A DNA stretch of 44,351 nt from Verrucomicrobiota bacterium (GTDB lineage Bacteria; Verrucomicrobiota; Verrucomicrobiia; Limisphaerales; JACQFS01), in contig JACQFS010000012.1 in assembly GCA_016199935.1 (NCBI GenBank), positions 1-44,351 on the forward strand. Direction: 5' to 3'. The notes below the pieces were generated by a model. That model saw nothing but the letters and a program-made list of their open reading frames with translations, searched no databases and had not been told where the DNA came from. Position 1 is the stretch's first letter, and every line of letters starts with the position of its first letter. The translations under genes were made by a program, and so were the position numbers. This document shows positions 1-7,290 of this stretch, piece after piece.

Positions 1-563
1 CGCAGCGTCACGCGGCAGAGCAGTTCGCGGCGGAAAAGTTTGTAGCACGTCTCCATGTCCGTGAGGTTCAGGTTGGTCGCCATGTTCGAGAGCGTGGTGA
101 GCAGCTTGTTGCCGACGGAGTGCCAGTAGAAAAGCACGCGGCGCGAGCCGATGCCGAGGAAGCGCGAGCCGAAGACCACGTCCGCCTTGCCGGCGAGCAC
201 GGGCCGCAGCAGCAGGTGATACTCGGCCGGGTCGTATTCGAGGTCCGCGTCCTGCACGATGACGAACGCGGCGGTGGCGCTGGCAAACCCGGTGCGCAGC
301 GCCGCGCCCTTGCCGCGGTTGGCTTCGTGCCGGAAAAGTTTCACGCGCGGCTCGGCAGCGGCAACTTTCAGCAACGCCGCCCAAGTGCCGTCGCGCGAGC
401 AATCATCCACCACGATGACTTCCTGCACCGGCCGCTGGGCGAGGACCAACGCGAGCACCTCGGCCACCGTGGCGGCCTCGTTGAACACGGGCACCACGAC
501 CGACAGGCACGGGGCAATGTCGGCGTTGGAATGCAAGTCGCCCGCGAGTCTGGTGGAGTCCAT
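1..563 (-). CDS. Family 2 glycosyltransferase (DPM1-like), truncated by window edge
   Basis: Transfers a sugar from an activated donor, probably to a lipid carrier or a growing glycan at the inner face of the membrane. About 187 residues are visible; the 3' part lies off the left edge. Seen directly: the GT-A N-terminal strand with VVVPVFNEA, the nucleotide-binding VVDDCSRDGTW, the metal-binding DAD in QDADLEYDP, and DVVFGSRFLG, in the order expected for dolichyl-phosphate-mannose-synthase-like GT2 enzymes. The first ATG after an in-frame stop at 597-599 is at 563 and gives MDSTRLAGD. It is divergent from the carbamoyltransferase and belongs to a glycan-building neighbourhood. The acceptor and sugar cannot be told from sequence. 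Confidence 0.88.
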   Translation of the reverse strand, partial: MDSTRLAGDLHSNADIAPCLSVVVPVFNEAATVAEVLALVLAQRPVQEVIVVDDCSRDGTWAALLKVAAAEPRVKLFRHEANRGKGAALRTGFASATAAFVIVQDADLEYDPAEYHLLLRPVLAGKADVVFGSRFLGIGSRRVLFYWHSVGNKLLTTLSNMATNLNLTDMETCYKLFRRELLCRVTL

Positions 564-693
564 CGCGCGGGGATTCTTGGGAATCAACGTCGAGTTTCAA
601 GGCTAATCAGGGTGTCGTCGTCGGATTGTTACCAACGCCGAGTTGTTACTTGCCTCCTCGCCGCGGAGCCGCTACCACGTGCAGGCTCAACGC

Positions 694-2562
694 ATGACGC
701 AACCCGCTCAGACGGCCCAGACCGCCCCACGTGCCGGCAAGCCGGTGAACATCCTCGGCCTCTCCGCGTATTACCACGACAGCGCGGCGTGCCTGGTGCG
801 CGACGGCGTCATCATCGCCGCGGCGCAGGAGGAGCGCTTCACGCGCAAAAAGCACGATGCGGCCTTTCCGAAAAGCGCCGTGGACTACTGCCTGCGCGAA
901 GGCGGCATCACGATGGCGGAGGTGGATTACGTGGCGTTCTACGAGAAGCCCTTCGTGAAGTTCGACCGCCTGCTGCATTCCTACCTCGCGTGCGCGCCGG
1001 CCGGCATCCGGTCGTTCCTCATGGCGATCCCGGTATGGATCAAGGAGAAGATCTGGATGAAGTCGGAGCTGCGCGAGGTGCTGAACTTCGAGGGGCCGAT
1101 CATTTTCCCCGAGCACCACGAGTCGCACGCGGCGTCGGCTTTTTTTCCGTCGCCGTATCCGGAGGCGGCGTTCCTCACGGTGGACGGCGTGGGTGAATGG
1201 ACGACCACGAGCTACGGCACGGGCACGGGCAACCGCATCGAGATGCTCGGCGAGTTGCACTTCCCGCACTCGCTGGGGCTGCTCTACTCGGCGTTCACCT
1301 ACTTCACCGGCTTTCGCGTCAACTCCGGCGAATACAAGCTCATGGGCCTCGCGCCCTACGGCGAGCCGAAGTATCGCGACCTCATCCTGCGCGAGCTGGT
1401 GGACTTGAAGGAGGACGGCTCCTTCAAGCTGAACATGAAATATTTCGACTACGCGGTTGGCCTCACGATGACGAACGACCGCTTCGCCGCGCTCTTCGGC
1501 CGGCCCGCGCGCCGCGCCGAGACGAAGCTCACGCAGGACGACATGGACATCGCGCGCTCGATCCAAGACGTGACGGAGGAAATCATGTTCCGCATGGCGC
1601 GCCACGTGCGCAAGCAGACCGGGATGCGCGACCTTGTGCTCGCCGGCGGCGTGGCGCTCAACTGCGTGGCCAATGGCCGCATCCTGCGCGAAGGAATTTT
1701 TGACCGCATCTGGATCCAGCCCGCCGCGGGCGACGCGGGCGGCGCGCTCGGCGCGGCGTTGTTCGTCTGGCACCAGTATCTCGAACAGCCGCGCAAGGCG
1801 GATGGCGTGAAGGATTCGCAGCGGGGGTCGTATCTGGGGCCGGAATTTTCGCGCGAGGAGATCCGGACGTTCCTCGAAGCGGAGAAGGCGCCGTTCCGCG
1901 AAGTGAGCGACGCGGACATTCCCGAGGTCATCGCCGACCTCATCGGCAGCGAGAAGGTCATCGGGTGGTTCGAGGGGCGGATGGAGTTCGGGCCGCGCGC
2001 GCTGGGCGGGCGGAGCATCATCGGCGACGCTCGCTCGCCCAAGATGCAGGAGGTGATGAACCTCAAGATCAAGTTCCGCGAGAGCTTCCGGCCCTTCGCG
2101 CCGTCGGTGCTGCGCGAGCGCGTGTCGGACTATTTCGATCTGAAGGAGGAAAGCCCCTACATGCTGCTGGTCGCGCCGGTGGCGAAATCCATCCGCAAGG
2201 AGATGAGCGCCGAGCAGCAGAAGCTTTTCGGCCTGCACAAGCTGCTTTGCCTGCGCTCGACGCTGCCGGCGGTGACGCACGTGGATTATTCGGCGCGCGT
2301 GCAGACGGTGACGGAGGACCACAGCCCGCTGTATTACCGGACGATCAAGAAGTTCGAGGAGCGGCACGGCTGCCCGGTGATCATCAACACGTCCTTCAAC
2401 GTGCGCGGCGAGCCGATCGTCGGCTCGCCCGCCGACGCCTACCGCTGCTTCATGCGCACGAACATGGACATCCTGATCGTGGGAAATTTCCTGCTGGAGA
2501 AGAAGGACCAGAAGCCGCTGGACAAGGACATTGACTGGCTGAAGGAGTTTGAACTGGATTGA
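694..2562 (+). CDS. Carbamoyltransferase, NodU/CmcH/SxtI family
   Basis: Transfers a carbamoyl group from carbamoyl phosphate via ATP (carbamoyl-adenylate) to a hydroxyl of a small molecule or glycan. The N-terminal Kae1-like domain starts with NILGLSAYYHDSAAC and has the metal-site HHESHAASAFF (about residues 141-151) and GGVALNCVANGRI. The C-terminal carbamoyltransferase domain shows EGRMEFGPRALGGRSI (from about residue 427) and NTSFNVRGEPIV. At about 622 aa it is full length. I chose ATG 694 (MTQPAQTAQ) over an in-frame ATG at 643, because homology-like sequence begins only about 19 residues after 694. It heads the operon with the SxtJ-like, SGNH and DUF5989 genes, an arrangement reminiscent of sxtI-sxtJ-sxtK of saxitoxin clusters. 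The target is more likely a surface glycan here than a toxin (inference from the neighbours). Confidence 0.95.
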   Translation: MTQPAQTAQTAPRAGKPVNILGLSAYYHDSAACLVRDGVIIAAAQEERFTRKKHDAAFPKSAVDYCLREGGITMAEVDYVAFYEKPFVKFDRLLHSYLACAPAGIRSFLMAIPVWIKEKIWMKSELREVLNFEGPIIFPEHHESHAASAFFPSPYPEAAFLTVDGVGEWTTTSYGTGTGNRIEMLGELHFPHSLGLLYSAFTYFTGFRVNSGEYKLMGLAPYGEPKYRDLILRELVDLKEDGSFKLNMKYFDYAVGLTMTNDRFAALFGRPARRAETKLTQDDMDIARSIQDVTEEIMFRMARHVRKQTGMRDLVLAGGVALNCVANGRILREGIFDRIWIQPAAGDAGGALGAALFVWHQYLEQPRKADGVKDSQRGSYLGPEFSREEIRTFLEAEKAPFREVSDADIPEVIADLIGSEKVIGWFEGRMEFGPRALGGRSIIGDARSPKMQEVMNLKIKFRESFRPFAPSVLRERVSDYFDLKEESPYMLLVAPVAKSIRKEMSAEQQKLFGLHKLLCLRSTLPAVTHVDYSARVQTVTEDHSPLYYRTIKKFEERHGCPVIINTSFNVRGEPIVGSPADAYRCFMRTNMDILIVGNFLLEKKDQKPLDKDIDWLKEFELD

Positions 2563-2565
2563 ATA

Positions 2566-2662
2566 AACCACGGATAAACACGGATGCACACGGATAAAAA
2601 CTTGTCACGAATGATGGCGGTCATTGCAGGTCATCCGTGTTTATCCGTGTCCATCCGTGGTT
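2566..2662. repeat. Inverted repeat, 'CACGGAT' family
   Basis: Left arm 2566-2598 and right arm 2632-2662 are inverted copies built of short units AACCACGGAT, AAACACGGAT and NNACACGGAT. The arms flank about 33 nt of unrelated sequence. The element fills the gap between the carbamoyltransferase stop and the SxtJ-like gene. The apparent upstream ATG of that gene (2637) lies inside the right arm. Confidence 0.75.
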
Positions 2663-2690
2663 AAAACAAACAAATGAGCATCCTCAAGGC

Positions 2691-3035
2691 GTGTTCCTGC
2701 TGCTGGCGGCGCTGTGGTATTGGCGGCACAAGCCGTATTACCCGTGGGCACTGTGGCCAGGCGCGGGGTTGTTCGCGTTCGGCACGGTGTGGCCCGCGGC
2801 GTTGCGGTGGGTCTATCTCGCGTGGATGAGCCTCGCGGTCGTGATGGGCTTCATTGTCTCGACGGTTTTGCTGCTGGTGTTCTTCTACCTCGTGGTAACG
2901 CCCGTCGGGCTGCTGGCGAAATGTTTCGGGAAGGATTTCCTCAACCGCAAACTGGAGCCGGCAGCGGCGAGCTACTGGATCCTGCGCGACAATTCGAAGC
3001 CGCGCACGAAAGCCGAGTATGAGCAGCAGTTCTGA
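2691..3035 (+). CDS. SxtJ-like small membrane protein, 5' end possibly disrupted
   Basis: Small membrane protein with two clear hydrophobic segments (around LFAFGTVWPAALRWVYLAWM and VVMGFIVSTVLLLVFFYLVV) followed by TPVGLLAKCFGKDFLNRK and a polar tail ending KTKAEYEQQF-like (seen: PRTKAEYEQQF). Its place directly after a carbamoyltransferase and this topology fit the SxtJ family, whose function is unknown. The start is unclear. ATG 2674 would give MSILK, a family-like opening, but is one base out of frame with the body. The body frame can start at GTG 2691 or extend back to ATG 2637 inside a repeat. A small deletion that removed the true N-terminus is likely (see findings). The 3' end overlaps the SGNH gene by 17 nt. 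Confidence 0.65.
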   Translation: MFLLLAALWYWRHKPYYPWALWPGAGLFAFGTVWPAALRWVYLAWMSLAVVMGFIVSTVLLLVFFYLVVTPVGLLAKCFGKDFLNRKLEPAAASYWILRDNSKPRTKAEYEQQF

Positions 3036-4053
3036 AACGCCCAAGCCGTCGCGGCTGAAGAACCTGTTGAAGAACGCCGCACTCTTCGCGTTCACCTTTT
3101 TCCTCTGCGTGGCGCTGACCGAGATCGCGCTGCGCATCGCGGGCTACGGCAACCTCGAAATTTACGAGCCGGATCCCCTGCTCTACTGGCGGCTGAAACC
3201 GAACCAGGACTGCTACACCAAGATTGACCACAAGCCGGTCCACGTGAACTCGCACGGGACGCGCGGCGCGGAGTTCGCGGTGCCGAAGCCGCCCGGCACG
3301 CTGCGCATCCTGATGCTCGGCGACTCGCGCACTTTCGGCTGGGGGCTGAGCGAAGCGGAGACTTACTCCGGGCGCGTCGAGGCGACGTTGCGGCAGCAGA
3401 CCGGCGGTGCGCGCAAGGTGGAGGTCATCAACGCCGGAGTGAACGCGTGGTCGTTCCCGCAAATGGCGGCGTTCTTCCGCGAACGCGCGCTCGCGTGGCA
3501 GCCGGACATCGTGGTGCTGGCGGAGGCGAACCTGTGGACGCAGTTCTCGGAGAAAAACAGCCCGGAATTCGCGCGGCAGTTCATGGCGCGCGTGCGGCTG
3601 AAAAATTTCCTGCGCCGCTTCGCACTGTATCATTTCGTGGTGGAGGTGCAGTTGGAGGGATTCTACCAGCGCCACCGCACGAAGTTCATCCCGGTGGACC
3701 CGAAGCAGGACGAGCTGTTCAAGGCGCAGCAGCAGTCCGACCCGGACGCTTTTTTCCGCGACGCGATCCAAGGTGTGTGTCAACTGGCGCAGGCGAAGGG
3801 GGTCAAGCCGGTGCTGCTCTACCTGCCGACGCAGACGGAACTGGAATCGGGCAAGCCCGGTGGCAACGTGCGGCGCGTGAAGCAGGAGGTGGCGGCGAAG
3901 CTCGGCGTGCCGCTGGCGGACCTCACGCCCGACCTCGCGCCGCGGGCAAAGGAACTTTACCTGGACGCCGACCCGGTCCACCTTAACGCCCTCGGCAACG
4001 AAATCATCGCGCAGAAAATTTTGCAGACCCTGACCCCGCTGACCCGGCCATGA
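3019..4053 (+). CDS. SGNH/GDSL-type hydrolase with N-terminal membrane anchor
   Basis: Probable esterase or acyl/acetyl-modifying hydrolase of the SGNH fold, 344 aa. Residues about 16-40 (LKNAALFAFTFFLCVALTEI) form a signal anchor, so the domain should face outward. Block I is MLGDSRTFGWG with the nucleophile Ser near residue 103. The catalytic Asp/His lie in DADPVHLNALGNE (D318 and H321). A VINAGVNAWSF stretch matches the block II Gly region. It overlaps the SxtJ-like gene by 17 nt and is overlapped by the DUF5989 ATG (ATGA), so all four genes form one translationally coupled operon. Likely substrates are O-acyl or O-carbamoyl groups on a surface glycan; this is inference only. Confidence 0.88.
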   Translation: MSSSSETPKPSRLKNLLKNAALFAFTFFLCVALTEIALRIAGYGNLEIYEPDPLLYWRLKPNQDCYTKIDHKPVHVNSHGTRGAEFAVPKPPGTLRILMLGDSRTFGWGLSEAETYSGRVEATLRQQTGGARKVEVINAGVNAWSFPQMAAFFRERALAWQPDIVVLAEANLWTQFSEKNSPEFARQFMARVRLKNFLRRFALYHFVVEVQLEGFYQRHRTKFIPVDPKQDELFKAQQQSDPDAFFRDAIQGVCQLAQAKGVKPVLLYLPTQTELESGKPGGNVRRVKQEVAAKLGVPLADLTPDLAPRAKELYLDADPVHLNALGNEIIAQKILQTLTPLTRP

Positions 4054-4208
4054 GCAAATTCGCCATCGTCAAAGAATTCTGGAGCTTCCTCAAAGAGCGG
4101 AAGAAATGGTGGCTCGCGCCCATCGTGCTGTTCCTCGTGGTGCTGGGCGCGCTGCTGGTCTTCGCCAAGGGCTCGGCGCTCGCGCCGTTCATCTACAGCC
4201 TCTTCTGA
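4050..4208 (+). CDS. DUF5989 (SxtK-like) single-pass membrane peptide
   Basis: A 52-residue peptide beginning MSKFAIVKEFWSFLKERKKW, then one hydrophobic helix (WLAPIVLFLVVLGALLVFA) and the tail KGSALAPFIYSLF. This is the typical size and pattern of DUF5989, small proteins that accompany carbamoyltransferases and resemble SxtK of saxitoxin clusters. No function is known. Its ATG overlaps the SGNH stop (ATGA), which supports a shared transcript. Its last 57 nt plus stop are repeated in degenerate form at 7215-7277, where no intact gene remains. Confidence 0.85.
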   Translation: MSKFAIVKEFWSFLKERKKWWLAPIVLFLVVLGALLVFAKGSALAPFIYSLF

Positions 4209-4223
4209 ACGGCAGCCGGGCAG

Positions 4224-4928
4224 CTATTTTTTAGCACGTTGCGCGAACCACATCCGGCGCTGGCCGTTGGCGTGTGCCTTTGAGTTGGTGATCGGCCAGT
4301 CATAGCGATGCAACTCCCAGTTGCAACGGTCGTCCGTGATGCGCGAGAAAGTCATCCCCTCTTCGGTCAGGATGCGTTCCACCCACGCGGGCGAGGGCCG
4401 CGAGCCGGCACCTTCCACGGACTGGCCGAAGTGGTAGCTATGCTCTTTGATCCCCTTGATAAAATGCGCGTCGTCGGAATCGGACACTTCCGTCTCCAAG
4501 ATCAACTGGTCCGTGCGCCGGCAGCTTTCGCGGAGGGACGGCTCGGGATCGCCCAAGTGGTAGAGGAGGCCAAAGTGAACGATGACATCGTAACGCTCCC
4601 GCCCGGTCTTGGGCCAGCCCGCGCTCAGATCGTGGGTGAGAGCGGTGAGAAATGGGTAGCGCTCGCGGATGACGCGGGTGTTGCTCTCCCGGCCTTCCAC
4701 ACATGTGACGTCCGCGCCGAGCAGCGAGAAAAAAGCCCCGATTGCGCCGTAGCCCGCCCCGAGTTCCAAGACGCTCTTCCCGACGAAGTAACGGTGCCCG
4801 TAGTGATCGAGAATGGCGTTGATGCGCCGGGCGCGCCACATGGTGTAATGGCCCTCGAATTTATCCGGGTGCCGCCCGGTCCATTCGCCGAGCTTGAATT
4901 GCAGGTAGGTTTTTATTCCAAGGCCCAT
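4224..4928 (-). CDS. Class I SAM-dependent methyltransferase
   Basis: 234 aa enzyme with a Rossmann-type SAM fold: motif I is VLELGAGYGAIGAFF, the acidic end of strand 2 is VTCVEGRESN, and a post-motif stretch reads DVIVHFGLLYHLGDPEPSL. This resembles Methyltransf_23/11 proteins acting on sugars, lipids or small metabolites; the substrate cannot be assigned. The ATG at 4928 (MGLGIKTYLQF) is preferred because the open frame upstream to 5108 is arginine-rich, compositionally unlike the gene, and carries no recognisable domain. It converges with the DUF5989 operon, leaving 15 nt between stops. It belongs to a segment bounded by the two DUF5989 3' ends and may have arrived with it. Confidence 0.85.
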   Translation of the reverse strand: MGLGIKTYLQFKLGEWTGRHPDKFEGHYTMWRARRINAILDHYGHRYFVGKSVLELGAGYGAIGAFFSLLGADVTCVEGRESNTRVIRERYPFLTALTHDLSAGWPKTGRERYDVIVHFGLLYHLGDPEPSLRESCRRTDQLILETEVSDSDDAHFIKGIKEHSYHFGQSVEGAGSRPSPAWVERILTEEGMTFSRITDDRCNWELHRYDWPITNSKAHANGQRRMWFAQRAKK

Positions 4929-5104
4929 GGTGACAGTTGAGTTTGGCGTTCCACGTTTTGGGGAACGGCCAGATGAAACATGCACATCGGAAGCGCGGCA
5001 AGCCTGTTTCGCCGCCGGTTCGGAAAGGCGCGCAAGTTTCGAGACCCTGCGTTCCGCCCGCTGACCGCGGCGGGGACGGCACAGCAGCGCGACGTCCGCT
5101 ACCT

Positions 5105-5521
5105 TCACCGCCGCTGCGCAGTGATCAACTCGTTCTGCTTGTTCGCCACAGCCAGCAAATCGGCCAGCGTCGGCGGGTCGCTGAAACCGCTCGTGTCAAT
5201 CAGCGCCACGCCGTTGCTGTTGGCGGAACTGTTCGCGGCGGCGGTGGTGAGCGCGTTGTTGATCGCGTCGCCCAATTGCACGTTGCTCACCTCGCCGGGT
5301 GCTCCGGCATCGCCCGTGTCGCCCTTGTCCCCTTTGTCACCGGAATCGCCTTTGTCGCCCTTGTCGCCGGGGAGGCCGGGCGCACCGTCGTTGCCGGGCG
5401 GGCCTTGCGGGATGGTGGTGATTTCGGCGTGCAGTTCGTCGTGCAGGCCGTTGAACTGCGCGCGCCACTCGGCGGAGATCAATTCGGCGTTCGGTGGCGG
5501 GAAGTTGGGATCGAAGGACAT
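5105..5521 (-). CDS. Short collagen-like protein
   Basis: 138 aa. A 39-residue N-terminal domain (MSFDPNFPPPNAELISAEWR...) is followed by 12 uninterrupted Gly-X-Y triplets at residues 40-75 (GPP GND GAP GLP GDK GDK GDS GDK GDK GDT GDA GAP). A C-terminal segment with alanine/asparagine-rich and heptad-like parts (LADLLAVANKQNELI) could trimerise. The GDK/GDS pattern is typical of bacterial collagen-like proteins, which form triple-helical stalks. No signal peptide is visible, so secretion, if any, uses another route. It is separated from the next minus-strand gene by a palindromic repeat. The partner is unknown. Confidence 0.85.
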   Translation of the reverse strand: MSFDPNFPPPNAELISAEWRAQFNGLHDELHAEITTIPQGPPGNDGAPGLPGDKGDKGDSGDKGDKGDTGDAGAPGEVSNVQLGDAINNALTTAAANSSANSNGVALIDTSGFSDPPTLADLLAVANKQNELITAQRR

Positions 5522-5532
5522 GGGTGGGGGGA

Positions 5533-5610
5533 AATTATGAGGGATGAGGTATGAATTATGAAGGGGAGGCCGGGTCAGGTTTCATACCTCATGCCTCATC
5601 CTTCATAATT
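5533..5610. repeat. Imperfect inverted repeat between two minus-strand genes
   Basis: Arms 5533-5562 and 5581-5610 are rich in ATGAGG/CCTCAT words (for example GGATGAGGTATGA against TCATACCTCATGCC). It fills the whole gap between the collagen-like gene and the gene upstream of it and could fold as a long hairpin in RNA. It looks like another of the paired intergenic repeats of this genome rather than a classical terminator, because no T-run follows. Confidence 0.6.
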
Positions 5611-5613
5611 GGT

Positions 5614-6567
5614 TCAGGCGGCGTTCACCGTCACGATGTCGCTTTCGTTGCCGGCCACGCCGTTCTTCTTGGGCACGGCGCGATATTCGTAATCGCCCGG
5701 GGCGATGGTGTCCTGGTAGGTCGCGTTTCCGCCGGTGGACGCCGCGAGGTCGGTGGCGATGATGGTGAAATCCGGCTCGCCCACCGTGCGACGCCCGAGG
5801 TCGAAGGTGGTCGCGCCTGCGCTGTGCATCGAGAGCGTGAGGTGTTGCGTGCCGGCGTTGTAGGCGCCGGCGTTCAGGGTCGCGTCGCCGGGCGTGTTCG
5901 CGTGCTGCGGATTGCGCAGGAGATGCTGCGGGCAATACAGGTCGCACTTGGCAATGTCACCGGGGAACATCAGCGCGAGCGTGAGGAGGTTCCGGAAGAG
6001 TTCCAGCTTGAGCGTGGCGCGGGCGGCGTCGAGCGCCACGCCGCTGGCATCGGTCTGCGCCTTGGCGGTGCCCTGCGAGCCGAAGAGCGCGGCCCAGTTG
6101 TTTTTCAACGCCGTCGCCAGCGTCACGGCCGGCGCGCCGACCTGCGCCTGCTTGGGCGTGATGGCGGTGACGAGGCCCTCGAGTTTCTGGTTGAGCTGTT
6201 CGTCACGGCAGTTCGAGTAAACCGTTCGCCCCTCGGGGAAACATTCCATCACTTCCGGCGAGTCCGGTCCGAAGGCCGACACCACCGCCGCGTGGACTTG
6301 CGCGATTTTTGGCGTGAGCGTGTCGCGGAAATTTTTCTTGGACAGCGTGCGGGCCTTTTGCAAGGCCAGCTTCACGCCCTCATCCGTCGCGCCGCCCTCC
6401 AGCGCGCCCGTCGCCGTGGTGGTCGCGGCGATGCGCGCATCGAGTGCGCCGCCGGGGTTGTCCGCCGTCATCACGTTTATTTGCGCCGCGGCGTAGGTTA
6501 ATTCCTCGGTGAGACTGATTCCCTTGTCGTCCAGGGGATTGAGGAAGAATTTGTGGAAGTCAATCAT
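5614..6567 (-). CDS. Unknown protein, possibly with a C-terminal Ig/fibronectin-like domain
   Basis: 317 aa from ATG 6567 (MIDFHKFFLNPLDDKGISLT); longer upstream frames to 6669 lack support. No family is recognised with certainty. The N-terminal 200 residues are helical, lysine- and alanine-rich, with few cysteines. The middle has a CFPEGRTVYSNCRDEQ segment and the DLYCPQHLLRNPQHAN region. The last 90 residues look like a beta-sandwich: FDLGRRTVGEPDFTIIATDL, then APGDYEYRAVPKKNG and a DIVTVNAA end, as in fibronectin III or Ig-like domains. There is no signal peptide. It lies just upstream of the collagen-like gene on the same strand and probably shares its transcript. A structural or surface role is only a guess. 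Confidence 0.7.
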   Translation of the reverse strand: MIDFHKFFLNPLDDKGISLTEELTYAAAQINVMTADNPGGALDARIAATTTATGALEGGATDEGVKLALQKARTLSKKNFRDTLTPKIAQVHAAVVSAFGPDSPEVMECFPEGRTVYSNCRDEQLNQKLEGLVTAITPKQAQVGAPAVTLATALKNNWAALFGSQGTAKAQTDASGVALDAARATLKLELFRNLLTLALMFPGDIAKCDLYCPQHLLRNPQHANTPGDATLNAGAYNAGTQHLTLSMHSAGATTFDLGRRTVGEPDFTIIATDLAASTGGNATYQDTIAPGDYEYRAVPKKNGVAGNESDIVTVNAA

Positions 6568-6800
6568 CGTGCCTTTATGGTGCTTCCGGCGAGTTGTCAG
6601 AACGTTTTGTTGATCCATGCGCAACCCGGAATCCAGACGTGCCGGAGGAACGGAGTCGAATCGCGACATAAATGTGATGCGGATGGTTTAAGCGAGCCTC
6701 CCGCCGGCCGCCACCCGCCGATTGGCAAGGATTTCCCATATTTTGCCCTGCCCCCGGCCTATCTCAAAAACCAGCGCGGCCTTCCCGACGCCCGGATGCA

Positions 6801-7072
6801 CGTTCCGAAAACCTGGAATGGCCTTCCTAACGCTCGGATGCCCATTCCGAAAACTCGGAACGCACATCGGAACGTTCAGAAGCCCATTCCGAAAACTCGG
6901 AACGCACGTCGGAACGTTCAGAAGCCCATTCCGAAAACTCGGAATGCACGTCGGAACGTTCAGAAGGCCATTCCGAAAACCCGGAACGCACGTCGGAACG
7001 TTCAGGAGCCCATTCCGAAAACCCGGAACGCACGCCGGAACGTTCAGAAGGCCATTCCGAAAACTCGGAATG
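6801..7072. repeat. Tandem array of 42-bp units
   Basis: Five full 42-bp units start at 6843, 6885, 6927, 6969 and 7011, followed by a partial one at 7053. A degenerate unit occupies 6801-6842, and weaker half-unit similarity lies at about 6772-6800. Each unit contains the small palindrome ATTCCGAAAACTCGGAAT or a variant, then an ACGTCGGAACGTTCAGAAG part. The unit is a multiple of three and lacks stops in several frames, so open frames run through it on both strands (14-residue repeats such as PIPKTRN-ARRNVQK). There are no unique spacers, so it is not a CRISPR. Apart from this array, 6568-7214 holds no gene that I can support. Confidence 0.9.
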
Positions 7073-7214
7073 GGCAAAACGATGGTTTTTGACCCTTTCC
7101 CGAGATCAGGACTGGCTAAAAAGAGACACTTTGGCGCACCACTGAAATCGGTGGAGCGTCGGCCCAAGCCCGGCCGGGCGCGTGGGTGGGGCGTGGTTCC
7201 ATCCCATTAGTGGC

Positions 7215-7277
7215 GGGGTGCTGCTCGTCTTTGCGAAGGGCTCGGCGCTCGCGCCGTTCACCTACAGCCTCTTCTGA
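7215..7277 (+). pseudogene. Truncated second copy of the DUF5989 3' end
   Basis: Bases 7221-7277 align without gaps to 4152-4208 (offset 3069) with only four mismatches, and still encode LLVFAKGSALAPFTYSLF plus the stop. The first eight bases after the stop match too. The 5' two-thirds of the gene are absent, replaced by the tandem array and unrelated sequence, and there is no start codon. It is a gene remnant lying in direct orientation relative to the intact copy, convergent with the O-antigen-ligase-like gene. Confidence 0.85.
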
Positions 7278-7290
7278 ACGGCACGCGTGC

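Noticed and set aside
643-693. Upstream ATG 643 as the carbamoyltransferase start
   Set aside because: It adds 17 residues unlike the family (Arg/Ser-rich), while ATG 694 is close to the conserved N-terminus.
646-2589. Long minus-strand open frame opposite the carbamoyltransferase
   Set aside because: Arginine/histidine/leucine-rich translation without domains; it is the mirror of codon bias in a GC-rich gene.
6801-7072. CRISPR array
   Set aside because: Units are contiguous with no unique spacers, and no cas genes are present.
6553-7210. Protein-coding genes through the 42-bp array
   Set aside because: Several frames on both strands are open because of the repeat itself; no start context or flanking domain supports any one of them.
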